64,000 nucleotides of DNA from Leifsonia poae (GTDB lineage Bacteria; Actinomycetota; Actinomycetes; Actinomycetales; Microbacteriaceae). Positions 10,639 through 20,857 of the stretch are shown here, one piece after another. Position 1 is the stretch's first letter. Every line of letters starts with the position of its first letter. The stretch covers positions 20,600 to 84,599 of the forward strand of contig NZ_BSEN01000014.1 of the NCBI RefSeq assembly GCF_027921845.1, given 5' to 3'. Both the position numbers and the translations under genes were made by a program. The notes under the pieces are model-generated. The model saw only the letters and a list, made by a program, of their open reading frames with translations, was not told the origin of the DNA and did no database searches.

Positions 10639-10686
10639 GGGCGGCTAACGCAGCCAAAACGGCGGTTTTGGATGCGTTAGCCGCCC
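10639..10686. terminator. long intergenic hairpin with bipartite stem
   Basis: GGGCGGCTAACGCA (10639-10652) pairs with TGCGTTAGCCGCCC (10673-10686), and an inner stem CCAAAAC (10654-10660) pairs with GTTTTGG (10665-10671) around GGCG. The nearest gene end is the oxidoreductase stop at 10721, 35 bp away. It sits upstream of tdh and downstream of that gene. Confidence 0.7.
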
Positions 10687-10720
10687 CTCGACGAAAGGCA
10701 TTCGGCCTTCGGCCGCGCGC

Positions 10721-11905
10721 TCAGCGGGAGGCGGCACTCCGCGCGGGCTGGCCCTGGTCGAAGTAGTCGATCAGCTCGGGGACGAGGGTCGGGACGGGGA
10801 GCGTGCGGCCGTCGCCGCGCAGCGATTCCGTGGCGACGACACCGGCCGCCACCGCGTTGCGTGCCGCGACCGGCGACGTCTCCGTCGCGCCGCCGTCGCG
10901 CACGAAGCGAACGAACTCGGTGATGAGCAGGCCGTCGGCGCCACCGTGGCCGCCCACCGCCTCCGGCACCACGAACGTCTCGTCCGCCGGCGCCGCCCCC
11001 TGGTGCCGCCGGTTCCACAGCTTGACCTCGGCCCCGGACTCGTCGCCGAAGTTCTCGATGCGCCCCTCCGTACCGATCACCGTGTAGTTGCGCCAGTAGT
11101 CCGGTGTGAAGTGGCACTGCTGGTACGAGGCCAGGGCTCCGTTGTCGAGCACCATGTTCACCTGCGAGATGTCCTCGACGTCGATCACCGGGTTGAGGCC
11201 CTCGGCGGCCGTGGGCGGCCAGTTGTCGAGGCTGAACCAGTCGCGCATCCGCTCACCCGATCGGTCGCGGCGGTCGTCGATGTCGCCGTAGACGCTCAGC
11301 GACCCGATCGCCTGCACCCGGCTCGAGTAGCCCCCGGCCAGCCAGTGGATCACGTCGATGTCGTGAGCGCCCTTCTGCAGCAGCAGCCCGACCGACTTGG
11401 AGCGGTCGGCGTGCCAGTCCTTGAAGTAGAAGTCGCCGCCGTTGCCGACGAAGTGCCGGCACCAGATGGCCTTGACCTCGCCGATGCGGCCCTCCTGGAT
11501 GAGGCTGCGCATCAGCGCGATCACCGGCATGTGACGCATGTTGTGCCCGACGTAGAGGCGCGAGCCGGTGCGGTGAGCCGCTTCGAGGATGCGGTCACAG
11601 TCCTCGATCGAGATCGCCAGCGGCTTCTCGCAGAACACGGCGAACCCCGCCTCCAGGGCCGGGATGGCGACCGCCGCGTGCTGGTCGTCCGGCGTGAGTA
11701 CCATGACCGCGTCGAGATCGAGCGCGAGGAACTCCTCGAGGCTCGCGGTGACGGCGGCATCCGGGAACGCCGCCAGCGCCTCTTCGCGCGATCGTTCGCT
11801 CAGGTCGCACACGGCGACGACGGCGGACCCGGCCCCCGGCCGATGCGCCTCGAGGGCCAGGTGCCCTCGCAGCCCGAATCCGACGACCCCGATTTTGACG
11901 TCCAC
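10721..11905 (-). CDS. Gfo/Idh/MocA family oxidoreductase
   Basis: A 394-residue NAD(P)-dependent oxidoreductase acting on sugars, inositols or related polyols. The Rossmann start KIGVVGFGLRGHLALEAH, the EKPLAIS motif (CEKPLAISIEDCDRIL) and the C-terminal alpha/beta domain (GHNMRHMPV... LQKGAHDIDVIHWL) are all present. GTG 11905 is chosen because GAAGGAG lies 8 nt upstream. It lies 194 bp downstream of the LacI gene of the sugar ABC operon on the same strand, so it may act on the imported sugar, but a separate promoter in the gap is possible. Confidence 0.88.
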   Translation of the reverse strand: MDVKIGVVGFGLRGHLALEAHRPGAGSAVVAVCDLSERSREEALAAFPDAAVTASLEEFLALDLDAVMVLTPDDQHAAVAIPALEAGFAVFCEKPLAISIEDCDRILEAAHRTGSRLYVGHNMRHMPVIALMRSLIQEGRIGEVKAIWCRHFVGNGGDFYFKDWHADRSKSVGLLLQKGAHDIDVIHWLAGGYSSRVQAIGSLSVYGDIDDRRDRSGERMRDWFSLDNWPPTAAEGLNPVIDVEDISQVNMVLDNGALASYQQCHFTPDYWRNYTVIGTEGRIENFGDESGAEVKLWNRRHQGAAPADETFVVPEAVGGHGGADGLLITEFVRFVRDGGATETSPVAARNAVAAGVVATESLRGDGRTLPVPTLVPELIDYFDQGQPARSAASR

Positions 11906-11920
11906 GAAAAACTCCTTCGG

Positions 11921-12075
11921 TTGTGGTGCTGATGGTGATGGGTGGTGCGGTGGTGATGGATGGTGCGATGGTGCGGTGGTGCGATGGTGCAGTCGAGCGC
12001 TCGGTGCGCCGATTCGCACGGGAGGCGGCATCCACGATGCCGCCGGAGCGCCGGAGCGCCGGGGTGCCGGAGCGC
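11921..12075. repeat. low-complexity intergenic region
   Basis: On the plus strand, 11921-11991 is made of imperfect GGTGATG / GGTGCGGT / GGTGCGAT units. 12042-12074 is made of GGAGCGCC / GGGGTGCC units. The stretch fills the gap between the LacI gene and the Gfo/Idh gene. I see no gene in it. Such runs are prone to length variation by slippage. Confidence 0.6.
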
Positions 12076-12099
12076 CGCCGACGGCCCGGGGCGACCTGC

Positions 12100-13131
12100 C
12101 TAGGCCCCGGTCGACTCGCGCACGATGAGCGACCACTCGAAGACGTGCAGCTCACCGGGCTCCGGTTCGCCGCGGCCCTCCAGGGCTCGGTCGACGATGA
12201 TCTCCGCCTGCCGCCGGTAGAAGTCGGTAGGGCCGACGGTCGAGAGCGCGGGCTGGATCAGGCTGCCATCCGGTGTATTGCCGACGCCGATGACCGCGAC
12301 GTCGTCCGGCACGCGCATCCCGAGCCGGTGGGCGGCGTTGATGGCCGCGATCGCCGCGAAGTCCGTCGTCGCGTACAGCGCAGTCGGCCGGTCGTCGCGC
12401 GAGAGCACCTCGAGCGCCGCCGTGAACGCGCTCGCCTGGGTGTCTTCGAAGAAGCCGACCCACTCGGGTCGCACCGCGATGCCGCGCTCGGCCAGCGCAT
12501 CCCGATACGCCGAGTAGCGGGTCTCGCCCCGCGACTCGAACGAGCCGCGCGTCGTGAGACAGGCCACGTCCGTGTGCCTCTCGAGCAGGTGCTCGACCGC
12601 GAGCCTCGCTCCGGGAAGCGCATCCGACCGGATGACGTCGAAGCCGTTGGGCTCCAGGGTCTCGTCGAACACGACCAGCTTCTGGCCCCGCTCGACCAGG
12701 GCCGCCAGCTTGCGTTCGCCCTCGACCCGGTCGGCGCCGATGCCGTCGACGTAGGCGACATCCGCGTGCTGACGTTCCAGCGCGCCGAACCAGTCGCCGT
12801 CGGCGAGGATCATCGTCGTCAGGTCGTGCTCGTTGGCCGCGGCGTTGACGGCCGCCGCCACCGCGAGAGACCAGGGGTCGCTGAGCATGTGGAGCGACAA
12901 CTGCACCACGCCGGTGCGCCCGGTGCGCACGGCCTGAGCCGAACGGTTGGGGTGATAGTTGAGCCGTCGAGCCACCTCGTGCACCCGGCGGGCCGTGTCC
13001 TCGCTCACGCCTGGGCCGCCCTTGGAACGGCCCGAGAGCACGTACGACACCGTCGCGGTCGAGACCCCGGCCTCCGACGCCACTGTCTTCAGGGTGGGGC
13101 GGGTCGACTCGCGCTGCGCTGCTTCCGTCAC
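12100..13131 (-). CDS. LacI family transcriptional regulator of the sugar ABC operon
   Basis: A 343-residue repressor. The helix-turn-helix reads TLKTVASEAGVSTATVSYVLSG with the hinge YHPNRSAQAVRTGRTG, followed by a sugar-binding domain containing VIRSDALPGARLAVEHLLERHTDVACL and VIGVGNTPDGSLIQPALSTV. GTG 13131 begins 4 bp after the permease stop, so the regulator is co-transcribed with the transporter it probably controls. The perfect GTTAATCGATTAAC palindromes in front of the binding-protein gene are its likely targets, which would give negative autoregulation of the whole operon. Confidence 0.9.
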   Translation of the reverse strand: MTEAAQRESTRPTLKTVASEAGVSTATVSYVLSGRSKGGPGVSEDTARRVHEVARRLNYHPNRSAQAVRTGRTGVVQLSLHMLSDPWSLAVAAAVNAAANEHDLTTMILADGDWFGALERQHADVAYVDGIGADRVEGERKLAALVERGQKLVVFDETLEPNGFDVIRSDALPGARLAVEHLLERHTDVACLTTRGSFESRGETRYSAYRDALAERGIAVRPEWVGFFEDTQASAFTAALEVLSRDDRPTALYATTDFAAIAAINAAHRLGMRVPDDVAVIGVGNTPDGSLIQPALSTVGPTDFYRRQAEIIVDRALEGRGEPEPGELHVFEWSLIVRESTGA

Positions 13132-13135
13132 CGGC

Positions 13136-13993
13136 TCATCCCTTCGATCCCGAGAAGGCTATGCCCTGGATGAACTGCTTCTGGAGTATGACGAACGTGA
13201 TCAGCATAGGAAGGGACGCGAGCAACGCGCCAGCCATCAGAACCGGATAGTCGGTTCCATGCAGACCGACCAGCTGCGAGAGCCCGACGGACAGCGGCAT
13301 CTTCGATGGATCCGTCGTGATGACGAGCGGCCAGAGCAGGTCGTTCCACGACCAGAGCACCGTGAAAACGGTCAGGGCCACGATGCCCGGCTTGGCCAGC
13401 GGCAGCATGATCCGCCAGAACGTCTGCCACACGCTCGCTCCGTCGATGCGCGCCGCCTCTTCGAGCTCGGCAGGCATCGACATGAAGAACTGACGCATCA
13501 GGAAGGTGCCGAACGCGCTGAAGATGCCCGGGATGATCAGACCTTGCAGCGAGTTGAGCCAGCCGAGCGACTGCACGATCTCGTACTGCGGCAGCAGGTA
13601 GAGCTGCGACGGCACCATCAGCACCGAGAGGAACACGACGAACAGCGCGTTGCGACCACGGAACGGGATGCGCGCGAACGCGTAGCCCGCCATGGTGCAC
13701 AGCACGACCTGTCCGACGGTGCGCCCGATCGTCAGCACCACGGAGTTGACGAACATCATCGCGAACGGCATGGAGTCGAACACCTTGGCGAAGTTGCCGA
13801 ACTCCCACGGGCTCGGGATGAGCTGCGGGGGCACCTGCACGGAGCCGTTGAACGTCTTGAACGCGGTGAGCACCTGCCAGACGAACGGGAAGACCATCAC
13901 GATCGCCCCGAGGATGAGCAGCCCGTGCACCAGCCAGGGCTGACGCCGGCGCGGCTCGGAACCCCTGGTCGAGAGGGTCGAAACGCTACTCAT
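13136..13993 (-). CDS. carbohydrate ABC transporter permease, MalG type
   Basis: A 285-residue permease with six membrane helices. The EAA loop that docks to the ATPase reads EEAARIDGASVWQTFWRIMLPLAKPG (about residues 180-205). The C-terminus SGSKG is typical of MalG-type subunits. It overlaps the MalF-type partner by 8 nt. The operon encodes no ATP-binding subunit, so a shared MsiK-type ATPase elsewhere in the genome probably energises it, as is usual in actinobacteria. Confidence 0.93.
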   Translation of the reverse strand: MSSVSTLSTRGSEPRRRQPWLVHGLLILGAIVMVFPFVWQVLTAFKTFNGSVQVPPQLIPSPWEFGNFAKVFDSMPFAMMFVNSVVLTIGRTVGQVVLCTMAGYAFARIPFRGRNALFVVFLSVLMVPSQLYLLPQYEIVQSLGWLNSLQGLIIPGIFSAFGTFLMRQFFMSMPAELEEAARIDGASVWQTFWRIMLPLAKPGIVALTVFTVLWSWNDLLWPLVITTDPSKMPLSVGLSQLVGLHGTDYPVLMAGALLASLPMLITFVILQKQFIQGIAFSGSKG

Positions 13994-14972
13994 AGTGCAC
14001 CCACTTCTTCTGCAGCCGGAACTGCACGACGGTCAGCCCCAGGATGATGATCAGCAGGAGGAACGCGATGGCCGCCGCATACCCCCGGTCGTTGTCGAGG
14101 AAGCCCGCCTGATAGAAGAGGTAGACGATCGTGCGCGTGTCCGGCATGGCCGGGTTGGTGCGCCCGATCATCAGGTAGACCAGGTCGAACACCTGCAGCG
14201 AGCCGATCACGCTGATCACGCTCACGAAGAAGATGCTCGGGCTGAGCAGCGGCACCGTGATCGAGAAGAACTTGCGCACGGGGCCGGCGCCGTCGAGATC
14301 CGCCGCCTCCATCACGGTGTCGGGGATGGACTGCAGGCCGGCCAGGAAGATCACGATGTTCGTGCCGAGCCCCGCCCAGATGCCCACCAGCGCCACGGCG
14401 TACAGCGCGGTCGCCGGGTTCGTCAGCCAGCTCGTCCCCTGGATGCCGACGACCCGCAGCGCCTCGTTCAGGATGCCGTAGTCACCGTTGTAGAGCATCC
14501 GCCACACCAGCGCGATCGCGGCCGGCATGGTCACGACCGGCAGGAAGTACAGCACGCGGTACAGGCCGCGTCCGGCCAGCCCCTTGGTGTTCAGCAGACT
14601 CGCGATCACCACGGCGATCGGGATGCCCACCAGTGCGATGACCGTATAGATCGCCGTGTTCGCGAGGGCACCGAGCAGGTCCGGATCGCTCACCAGTCGG
14701 GAGTAGTTGTCGAGCCCCACGAACGTCGAACCGCCGAAAGCGCCCGACTGGGTGAACGACAGGATGAACGTGCGGATCGTCGGCCAGAGGTAGAAGACGA
14801 CCAGGCCGAGGGCGGTGGGCCCGATGAAGAGCAGCGCCCACCACGGCGAGGCCGAGGGGCTCTTGCGCCGCCGGGTCGCGGATCCACCCGCGGCCGGGGC
14901 CGCCCCGCCCGGCGCCGGGGACACCCCCGGCGCCGAGACGGTGCGCCCTCGCGATTCGGTTGCGACGGACAT
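13986..14972 (-). CDS. carbohydrate ABC transporter permease, MalF type
   Basis: A 328-residue permease with an N-terminal Pro/Ala/Gly-rich cytosolic tail of about 40 residues, then six membrane helices. The EAA loop reads MEAADLDGAGPVRKFFSITVPLLSP. It follows the binding-protein gene by 3 bp and overlaps the MalG-type gene by 8 nt, so the three subunits should be made together. The imported sugar is not identifiable from the sequence. Confidence 0.93.
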   Translation of the reverse strand: MSVATESRGRTVSAPGVSPAPGGAAPAAGGSATRRRKSPSASPWWALLFIGPTALGLVVFYLWPTIRTFILSFTQSGAFGGSTFVGLDNYSRLVSDPDLLGALANTAIYTVIALVGIPIAVVIASLLNTKGLAGRGLYRVLYFLPVVTMPAAIALVWRMLYNGDYGILNEALRVVGIQGTSWLTNPATALYAVALVGIWAGLGTNIVIFLAGLQSIPDTVMEAADLDGAGPVRKFFSITVPLLSPSIFFVSVISVIGSLQVFDLVYLMIGRTNPAMPDTRTIVYLFYQAGFLDNDRGYAAAIAFLLLIIILGLTVVQFRLQKKWVHYE

Positions 14973-14975
14973 GGG

Positions 14976-16238
14976 CTACTTGTTCTCTTTGTCCAGCGCG
15001 GCCTGCATCTTCGTGGCCAGCGTCTTCAGCCCGTCCTCCGGCGAGACGCTCAGCGCCCACACCTGCGACAGGGTCTGGTCTTGGATGGTCGTCCAGGCGG
15101 CCGTGTTCTTCGAGGCGGGATACGGCACGGCCGTCTTCAGCCCGTCGGTGAAGATCTTCAGATCGAACTTCGGCATCGAGTCCACCCAGGTCTGCTGGGT
15201 GCCGTTGTACGCGGGGATCACCGCGCCGGCCTCTGCCTGGATGTCGGCGGCTTCTTTGCCGCTGGCGAACTCGGCGAACTTCTTCGCGGCGTCGAGGTGG
15301 GCCGACTTGGCGTTGGCGACATTCGCGAGTCCGTGCACGACCGACTGGTTTCCTTCGGGCCCGGCGGGCAGGGCCGCGACGTTCACGAGGTCTTTGGTCG
15401 CAGCATCCTGACCGAACTTGTTGGCGCTCCAGGACCCGCTCCAGTACATCGCGATCTTGCCGGAGACGAACGCGTCCTCCGGCGACGTGTCGGTCATCTG
15501 CTGCTGGGTCGGCGAGACGCCGTCTTTGATCTGGTTCGTCCAGAACTCGATGCCCTTGAGCGAGGCCGGGTCGTCGTAGCCGGAGGTCTTGCCGTCTTTG
15601 CTGATGACGTAGCCACCGGCCTGCGGGATGGTGTTGTAGTAGTTCTGCTGGTCGTTGAGGGCGGCGGCACTGCCCCAGACGCCGGCGCTCTTGTTCGTCA
15701 GGGCCTTGGCGTCGGCGAGGTAGTCGTCCCACGTCCAGCCGGCTTTGGGGTACGCGACGCCGGCGGCGTCGAAAAGCTTCTTGTTGTACCAGACACCGAT
15801 GGTGTCGAAGTCTTTGGGGGCGCCGTAGAGCTTGCCGTCGTAGGTGTAGATGTCGACGAGCCCCTTGGAGTAGTTCGCGGCGTCGACGTCGTCGAGCGGT
15901 GCGAGCATCCCGTTGGAGGCGTAGAGCTTGATGTTCGGGCCGTTCATCCAGAAGACGTCGGGCGCGCTGCCGCCGGTCGCTGCGGTCTGCAGCTTCGTCC
16001 AGTACTGGGCGAACGGGGTGACCTGGATCTTGACGTCGATGTCCGGGTTCTTCTTCTCGAACGCGGCGATGATCTTCTCCATCGCCGGCTGCTGCACCGG
16101 GTCCCAGATTCCGTACTGCAGCGTGACGTTGCCGCCATCGCCGCCCGAGCCGCTCGCGCAGGCGCTCAGGCCGACGGCGGCCAGCGCAGTCGCGGCGACG
16201 GCGGCCGCGATCCGGAATCTGTGGGTGGTGCGTCGCAT
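14976..16238 (-). CDS. extracellular sugar-binding lipoprotein of ABC transporter
   Basis: A 420-residue family 1 solute-binding protein. The signal peptide ends in the lipobox LSAC (Cys at about residue 27), so the mature protein is lipid-anchored outside the membrane. The domain has the usual order: YGIWDPVQQPAMEKIIAAFEKKNPDIDVKI, then APDVFWMNGPNIKLYASNGML, then GKIAMYWSGSW and the C-terminal hinge. It is the first gene of the operon, behind a strong promoter with two operators. The fold is clear; the ligand is unknown. Confidence 0.94.
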   Translation of the reverse strand: MRRTTHRFRIAAAVAATALAAVGLSACASGSGGDGGNVTLQYGIWDPVQQPAMEKIIAAFEKKNPDIDVKIQVTPFAQYWTKLQTAATGGSAPDVFWMNGPNIKLYASNGMLAPLDDVDAANYSKGLVDIYTYDGKLYGAPKDFDTIGVWYNKKLFDAAGVAYPKAGWTWDDYLADAKALTNKSAGVWGSAAALNDQQNYYNTIPQAGGYVISKDGKTSGYDDPASLKGIEFWTNQIKDGVSPTQQQMTDTSPEDAFVSGKIAMYWSGSWSANKFGQDAATKDLVNVAALPAGPEGNQSVVHGLANVANAKSAHLDAAKKFAEFASGKEAADIQAEAGAVIPAYNGTQQTWVDSMPKFDLKIFTDGLKTAVPYPASKNTAAWTTIQDQTLSQVWALSVSPEDGLKTLATKMQAALDKENK

Positions 16239-16271
16239 CTCGATCTCCTTTGATGTGGGGCGGTGCCAGGT

Positions 16272-16336
16272 CGTTAATCGATTAACGTGTTAATCGATTA
16301 ACGGCGACTCTAGGCAAGGACCACCGGATGCGTCAA
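16272..16336 (-). promoter_or_regulatory. promoter and tandem LacI operators of the sugar ABC operon
   Basis: On the minus strand, TTGACG (16331-16336) and TAGAGT (16307-16312) are separated by 18 bp, a good vegetative promoter. Immediately downstream lie two perfect palindromes containing GTTAATCGATTAAC, at 16273-16286 and 16289-16302, with centres 16 bp apart. They cover the transcription start, so bound repressor would block initiation. The first extends to CGTTAATCGATTAACG (16272-16287). Confidence 0.85.
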
Positions 16337-16389
16337 GCAACGATCACCGCAGGTGCGCGGTTCGATTGCATTGAAGAGCGACGACGAAT

Positions 16390-16809
16390 TCAGCGCTCGA
16401 GCGGGCGCCAGACGACGATCTGGTTGCTGCGGCGCACGCGGGTGCCCGCGCGCATCGAGATGACCTCGCCCTCCGAGCCCGCCGCGAAGACGCGGCGGCC
16501 CGGGCGGTTGAGCAGCTCGTCGGCGAGCGCGCTCTCCAGCTCATGGACGCGCGAGGTCAGTGCGCCCACCTGGTCTTCCAGCTCGAGGATGCGGCGGATG
16601 CCCTCGAGGCTCACGCCCTCTCCACCGAGCCGGGCGATCTCCTGCAGCTTGGCCACATCGCGCATCGAGTACCGTCGCGACTTCCCCGACGTGCGGGTGG
16701 GGCTGACGAGTCCGAGCCGGTCGTACTGCCGGAGCGTCTGCGGGTGCATCCCCGCGAGCTCGGCCGCGATCGAGATCACGAAGACCTGGCTGTTCTCGTC
16801 CATCATCAT
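16390..16809 (-). CDS. hspR: HspR, MerR family heat-shock repressor
   Basis: A 139-residue repressor. The MerR-type helix-turn-helix reads FVISIAAELAGMHPQTLRQYDRLGLVSPTRTSGKSRRYSMRDVAKLQEI, the diagnostic HspR sequence, followed by a coiled-coil helix and the basic tail RAGTRVRRSNQIVVWRP. HspR binds HAIR elements, with DnaK as co-repressor in Streptomyces. Two HAIR sites are present before dnaK. The start at 16809 overlaps the dnaJ stop (ATGA), so it is translationally coupled as the last gene of the operon; two further in-frame ATGs follow directly. Confidence 0.95.
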   Translation of the reverse strand: MMMDENSQVFVISIAAELAGMHPQTLRQYDRLGLVSPTRTSGKSRRYSMRDVAKLQEIARLGGEGVSLEGIRRILELEDQVGALTSRVHELESALADELLNRPGRRVFAAGSEGEVISMRAGTRVRRSNQIVVWRPLER

Positions 16810-17792
16810 CCGCGTGCTCTCGCCAGGAGGTCGTCGCGCGGGTTCTCGTCGGGGAGCTTCTCGGCGAACGACTTGAGCGCCTCCTCCGCCTCGGCGGAGA
16901 GGTGCGACGGCACGGCCACCTGCACGACGGCGAGCAGGTCGCCCGTGCCCTTGGCCGTCTGCACTCCGCGACCCTTGACGCGCAGCACGCGGCCGCTCGG
17001 CGTGCCGGGCGCGACGCGGAGCTTGACTGGATCTCCACCAAGCGTCGGAACCTCGATGGTCGCTCCGAGAGCGGCCTCGGTGAAGGTGACCGGCACGTTC
17101 ACCCGCAGGTTCAGGCCGTCGCGCTCGAACACCGGATGCTTGCGGACGCTGACCGTCAGCACGATGTCGCCGGCCTCGCCGCCATCCGGGCTCGGCTGGC
17201 CCTTGCCGCGCAGCTTGATCTTCTGACCGTCGGCGACACCGGCGGGGATCTTCACCTTGATCGGCTTGCCGTCCGACGCCTGCAGCGTGATCGTCTCGCC
17301 CCTGGTCGCGGTGAGGAAGTCGATGGTGGTGTGCGCGGTCACGTCGCGTCCACGGGTCGGTCCGCCGTAACCGCGGTAGCCGCCGCTCGACGAGCCGAAG
17401 CCGCCGTTGCCGAACAGGCCGCTGAAGACGTCGTCGAAGTTGCCGCCCTGCTGGGTCGTGTAACCGCGAGCGCCGCCACCCTGACCGAACATCCCGCCGA
17501 ACACGTCGTCGAAGCCGCCCTGGCCGGCCGAACCGGGGGCGGTGAAGCGGGCGCCGGAGCCCATCGCGCGGATCTGGTCGTACTCCTTGCGCTGCTCCGG
17601 GTCACCGAGCACCGAGTGGGCCTCGCTGATCTCCTTGAACTTGGCCTCCGCCGCCGCGTCACCCGGATTCGAGTCGGGGTGGTACTTGCGTGCGAGCTTG
17701 CGGTAGACCTTCTTGAGTTCCGCCGGGGTGACGTCTTTGGAGACACCAAGGACCTTGTAGAAGTCCTTGTCGAACCAATCCTGGCTTGCCAC
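16806..17792 (-). CDS. dnaJ: DnaJ-type co-chaperone without zinc finger
   Basis: A 328-residue Hsp40 that stimulates the DnaK ATPase and delivers substrates. The J domain is at 1-75 with HPD at 38-40. A Gly/Phe-rich region follows at about 80-150 with two FDDVF repeats, then the two C-terminal beta domains (KVKIPAGVADGQKIKLRGKG and PVTFTEAALGATIEVPTLGG). The four CxxCxGxG zinc modules of classical DnaJ are absent, and I see no cysteine at all, so it is a class B/CbpA-type J protein in the dnaK operon. GTG 17792 has GGAGG upstream. Confidence 0.93.
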   Translation of the reverse strand: MASQDWFDKDFYKVLGVSKDVTPAELKKVYRKLARKYHPDSNPGDAAAEAKFKEISEAHSVLGDPEQRKEYDQIRAMGSGARFTAPGSAGQGGFDDVFGGMFGQGGGARGYTTQQGGNFDDVFSGLFGNGGFGSSSGGYRGYGGPTRGRDVTAHTTIDFLTATRGETITLQASDGKPIKVKIPAGVADGQKIKLRGKGQPSPDGGEAGDIVLTVSVRKHPVFERDGLNLRVNVPVTFTEAALGATIEVPTLGGDPVKLRVAPGTPSGRVLRVKGRGVQTAKGTGDLLAVVQVAVPSHLSAEAEEALKSFAEKLPDENPRDDLLARARG

Positions 17793-17868
17793 GGCGCCTC
17801 CTCTCTACGTCTGCTGCTGCTGTGTCTGATGTTGCCTGAATGAAGTGTGCATTGTGAAGCCGGGGAGC

Positions 17869-17898
17869 GGTGGGATGTTCATCCCTTCGCTCCCCGGC
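17869..17898 (-). terminator. hairpin between grpE and dnaJ
   Basis: GCCGGGGAGCG (17869-17879) pairs with CGCTCCCCGGC (17888-17898), and an inner GGGATG/CATCCC-like segment could extend it. It lies in the 118-bp gap between grpE and dnaJ inside the operon. Without a U-tract it may be a processing or partial attenuation site that lowers dnaJ-hspR output relative to dnaK-grpE. Confidence 0.55.
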
Positions 17899-17910
17899 CG
17901 CATGTTCCGT

Positions 17911-18597
17911 CTAAGCGGGGACCGCCACGACGACCTTGGCCACGCGCACGATCGTCGACCCGAGCTGATAGCCCGTCTCGACCACATCGGCGACGGTGTC
18001 GGCCGTCACATCGGCACTCGGCTGCTGGAAGATCGCCTCGTGGATCTGCGGATCGAACGGGTCGCCTGCGGCGCCGTACGAGGTGAGCCCGAGACGCTCG
18101 ACCGTGGTGCGCAGCTTGGCCGCGATGGTCGCGAACGCGCTGCCCTCCTCGAGGTCGCCGTGCTTCTCAGCCCGGTCCAGATCGTCGAGCACCGGAAGGA
18201 GTCCCTTCACTGTGTCGCCGATCGCGCGCTCGCGCTCGACCTCGCGGTTCGCCTCGGTGCGCTTGCGGTAGTTCGCGTACTCGGCGGTGACCCGCTGCAG
18301 ATCCGCGAGCCGCTCGGCGGCCAGCTGGTCGGCGGTCGCCTGACCGCTGAGCAGGTCGAGGTCGTCGTCGCTCAGGAGTGACGCGAAGCCGTCGCCGCCC
18401 TCGGTCGGCCCGACGTCCACGAGCTCCTCGTGGGCGAGGTCGGGGTCGGAGGCCGCGTCCGAAGACGCGTCCTCCGCCCCGTCAGCCGGCTGCCGAACCT
18501 TTCCGGTCTCGGGGTCGATGCGCCGCTTGTCGCGGATGATCGGCTCCTCGTGCTCAGGCTCGTTCGAGTCCTGTCCGTTGGGGTTCTGGTCGGACAT
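17911..18597 (-). CDS. grpE: GrpE nucleotide exchange factor
   Basis: A 228-residue protein that releases ADP from DnaK. An acidic disordered N-terminus of about 85 residues precedes the long dimerisation helix (QLAAERLADLQRVTAEYANYRKRTEANREVERERAIGD) and the beta domain containing DPFDPQIHEAIFQQPS and VVETGYQLGSTIVRVAKVVVAV. The start lies 2 bp after the dnaK stop. It is the second gene of the dnaK-grpE-dnaJ-hspR operon. Confidence 0.97.
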   Translation of the reverse strand: MSDQNPNGQDSNEPEHEEPIIRDKRRIDPETGKVRQPADGAEDASSDAASDPDLAHEELVDVGPTEGGDGFASLLSDDDLDLLSGQATADQLAAERLADLQRVTAEYANYRKRTEANREVERERAIGDTVKGLLPVLDDLDRAEKHGDLEEGSAFATIAAKLRTTVERLGLTSYGAAGDPFDPQIHEAIFQQPSADVTADTVADVVETGYQLGSTIVRVAKVVVAVPA

Positions 18598-18599
18598 GC

Positions 18600-20605
<2,006 letters not shown>

Positions 20606-20699
20606 TTTGTGCACCGTCTTTTCATTCCTCGGGCGCGCGCTTTTCTCTCGCCCCGGCCGCGCTGCTTCCGCACCGTTTCGGCGCCCATGGCCGCAACGC

Positions 20700-20758
20700 G
20701 TCGTTTGCCAGTAGTGGTGGCTGAGCCGTCGTCCTAGCCACCGTTACTGGCAAACGAC
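20700..20758. repeat. bipartite intergenic palindrome upstream of dnaK
   Basis: GTCGTTTGCCAGTA (20700-20713) pairs with TACTGGCAAACGAC (20745-20758), and GGTGGCT (20716-20722) pairs with AGCCACC (20736-20742). The two stems are separated by a GT/GT mismatch. It lies 95 bp upstream of the HAIR region and downstream of the ABC exporter. It may act as that exporter's terminator with the next hairpin, or be a dispersed element. Confidence 0.65.
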
Positions 20759-20793
20759 CGGATGGCCTCCCCGACTAATACCCGACGAATGCC

Positions 20794-20831
20794 CAGGCAC
20801 AGGATGGCCACCGGCGCGCATCCTGTGCCTG
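20794..20831 (-). terminator. terminator-like hairpin after the ABC exporter
   Basis: CAGGCACAGGATG (20794-20806) and CATCCTGTGCCTG (20819-20831) form a perfect 13-bp stem with a 12-nt GC-rich loop. It lies 27 bp past the permease stop on the minus strand. No T-run follows. Confidence 0.6.
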
Positions 20832-20857
20832 CGCCGGGGTGCCGCGTGCGCCCGCCG

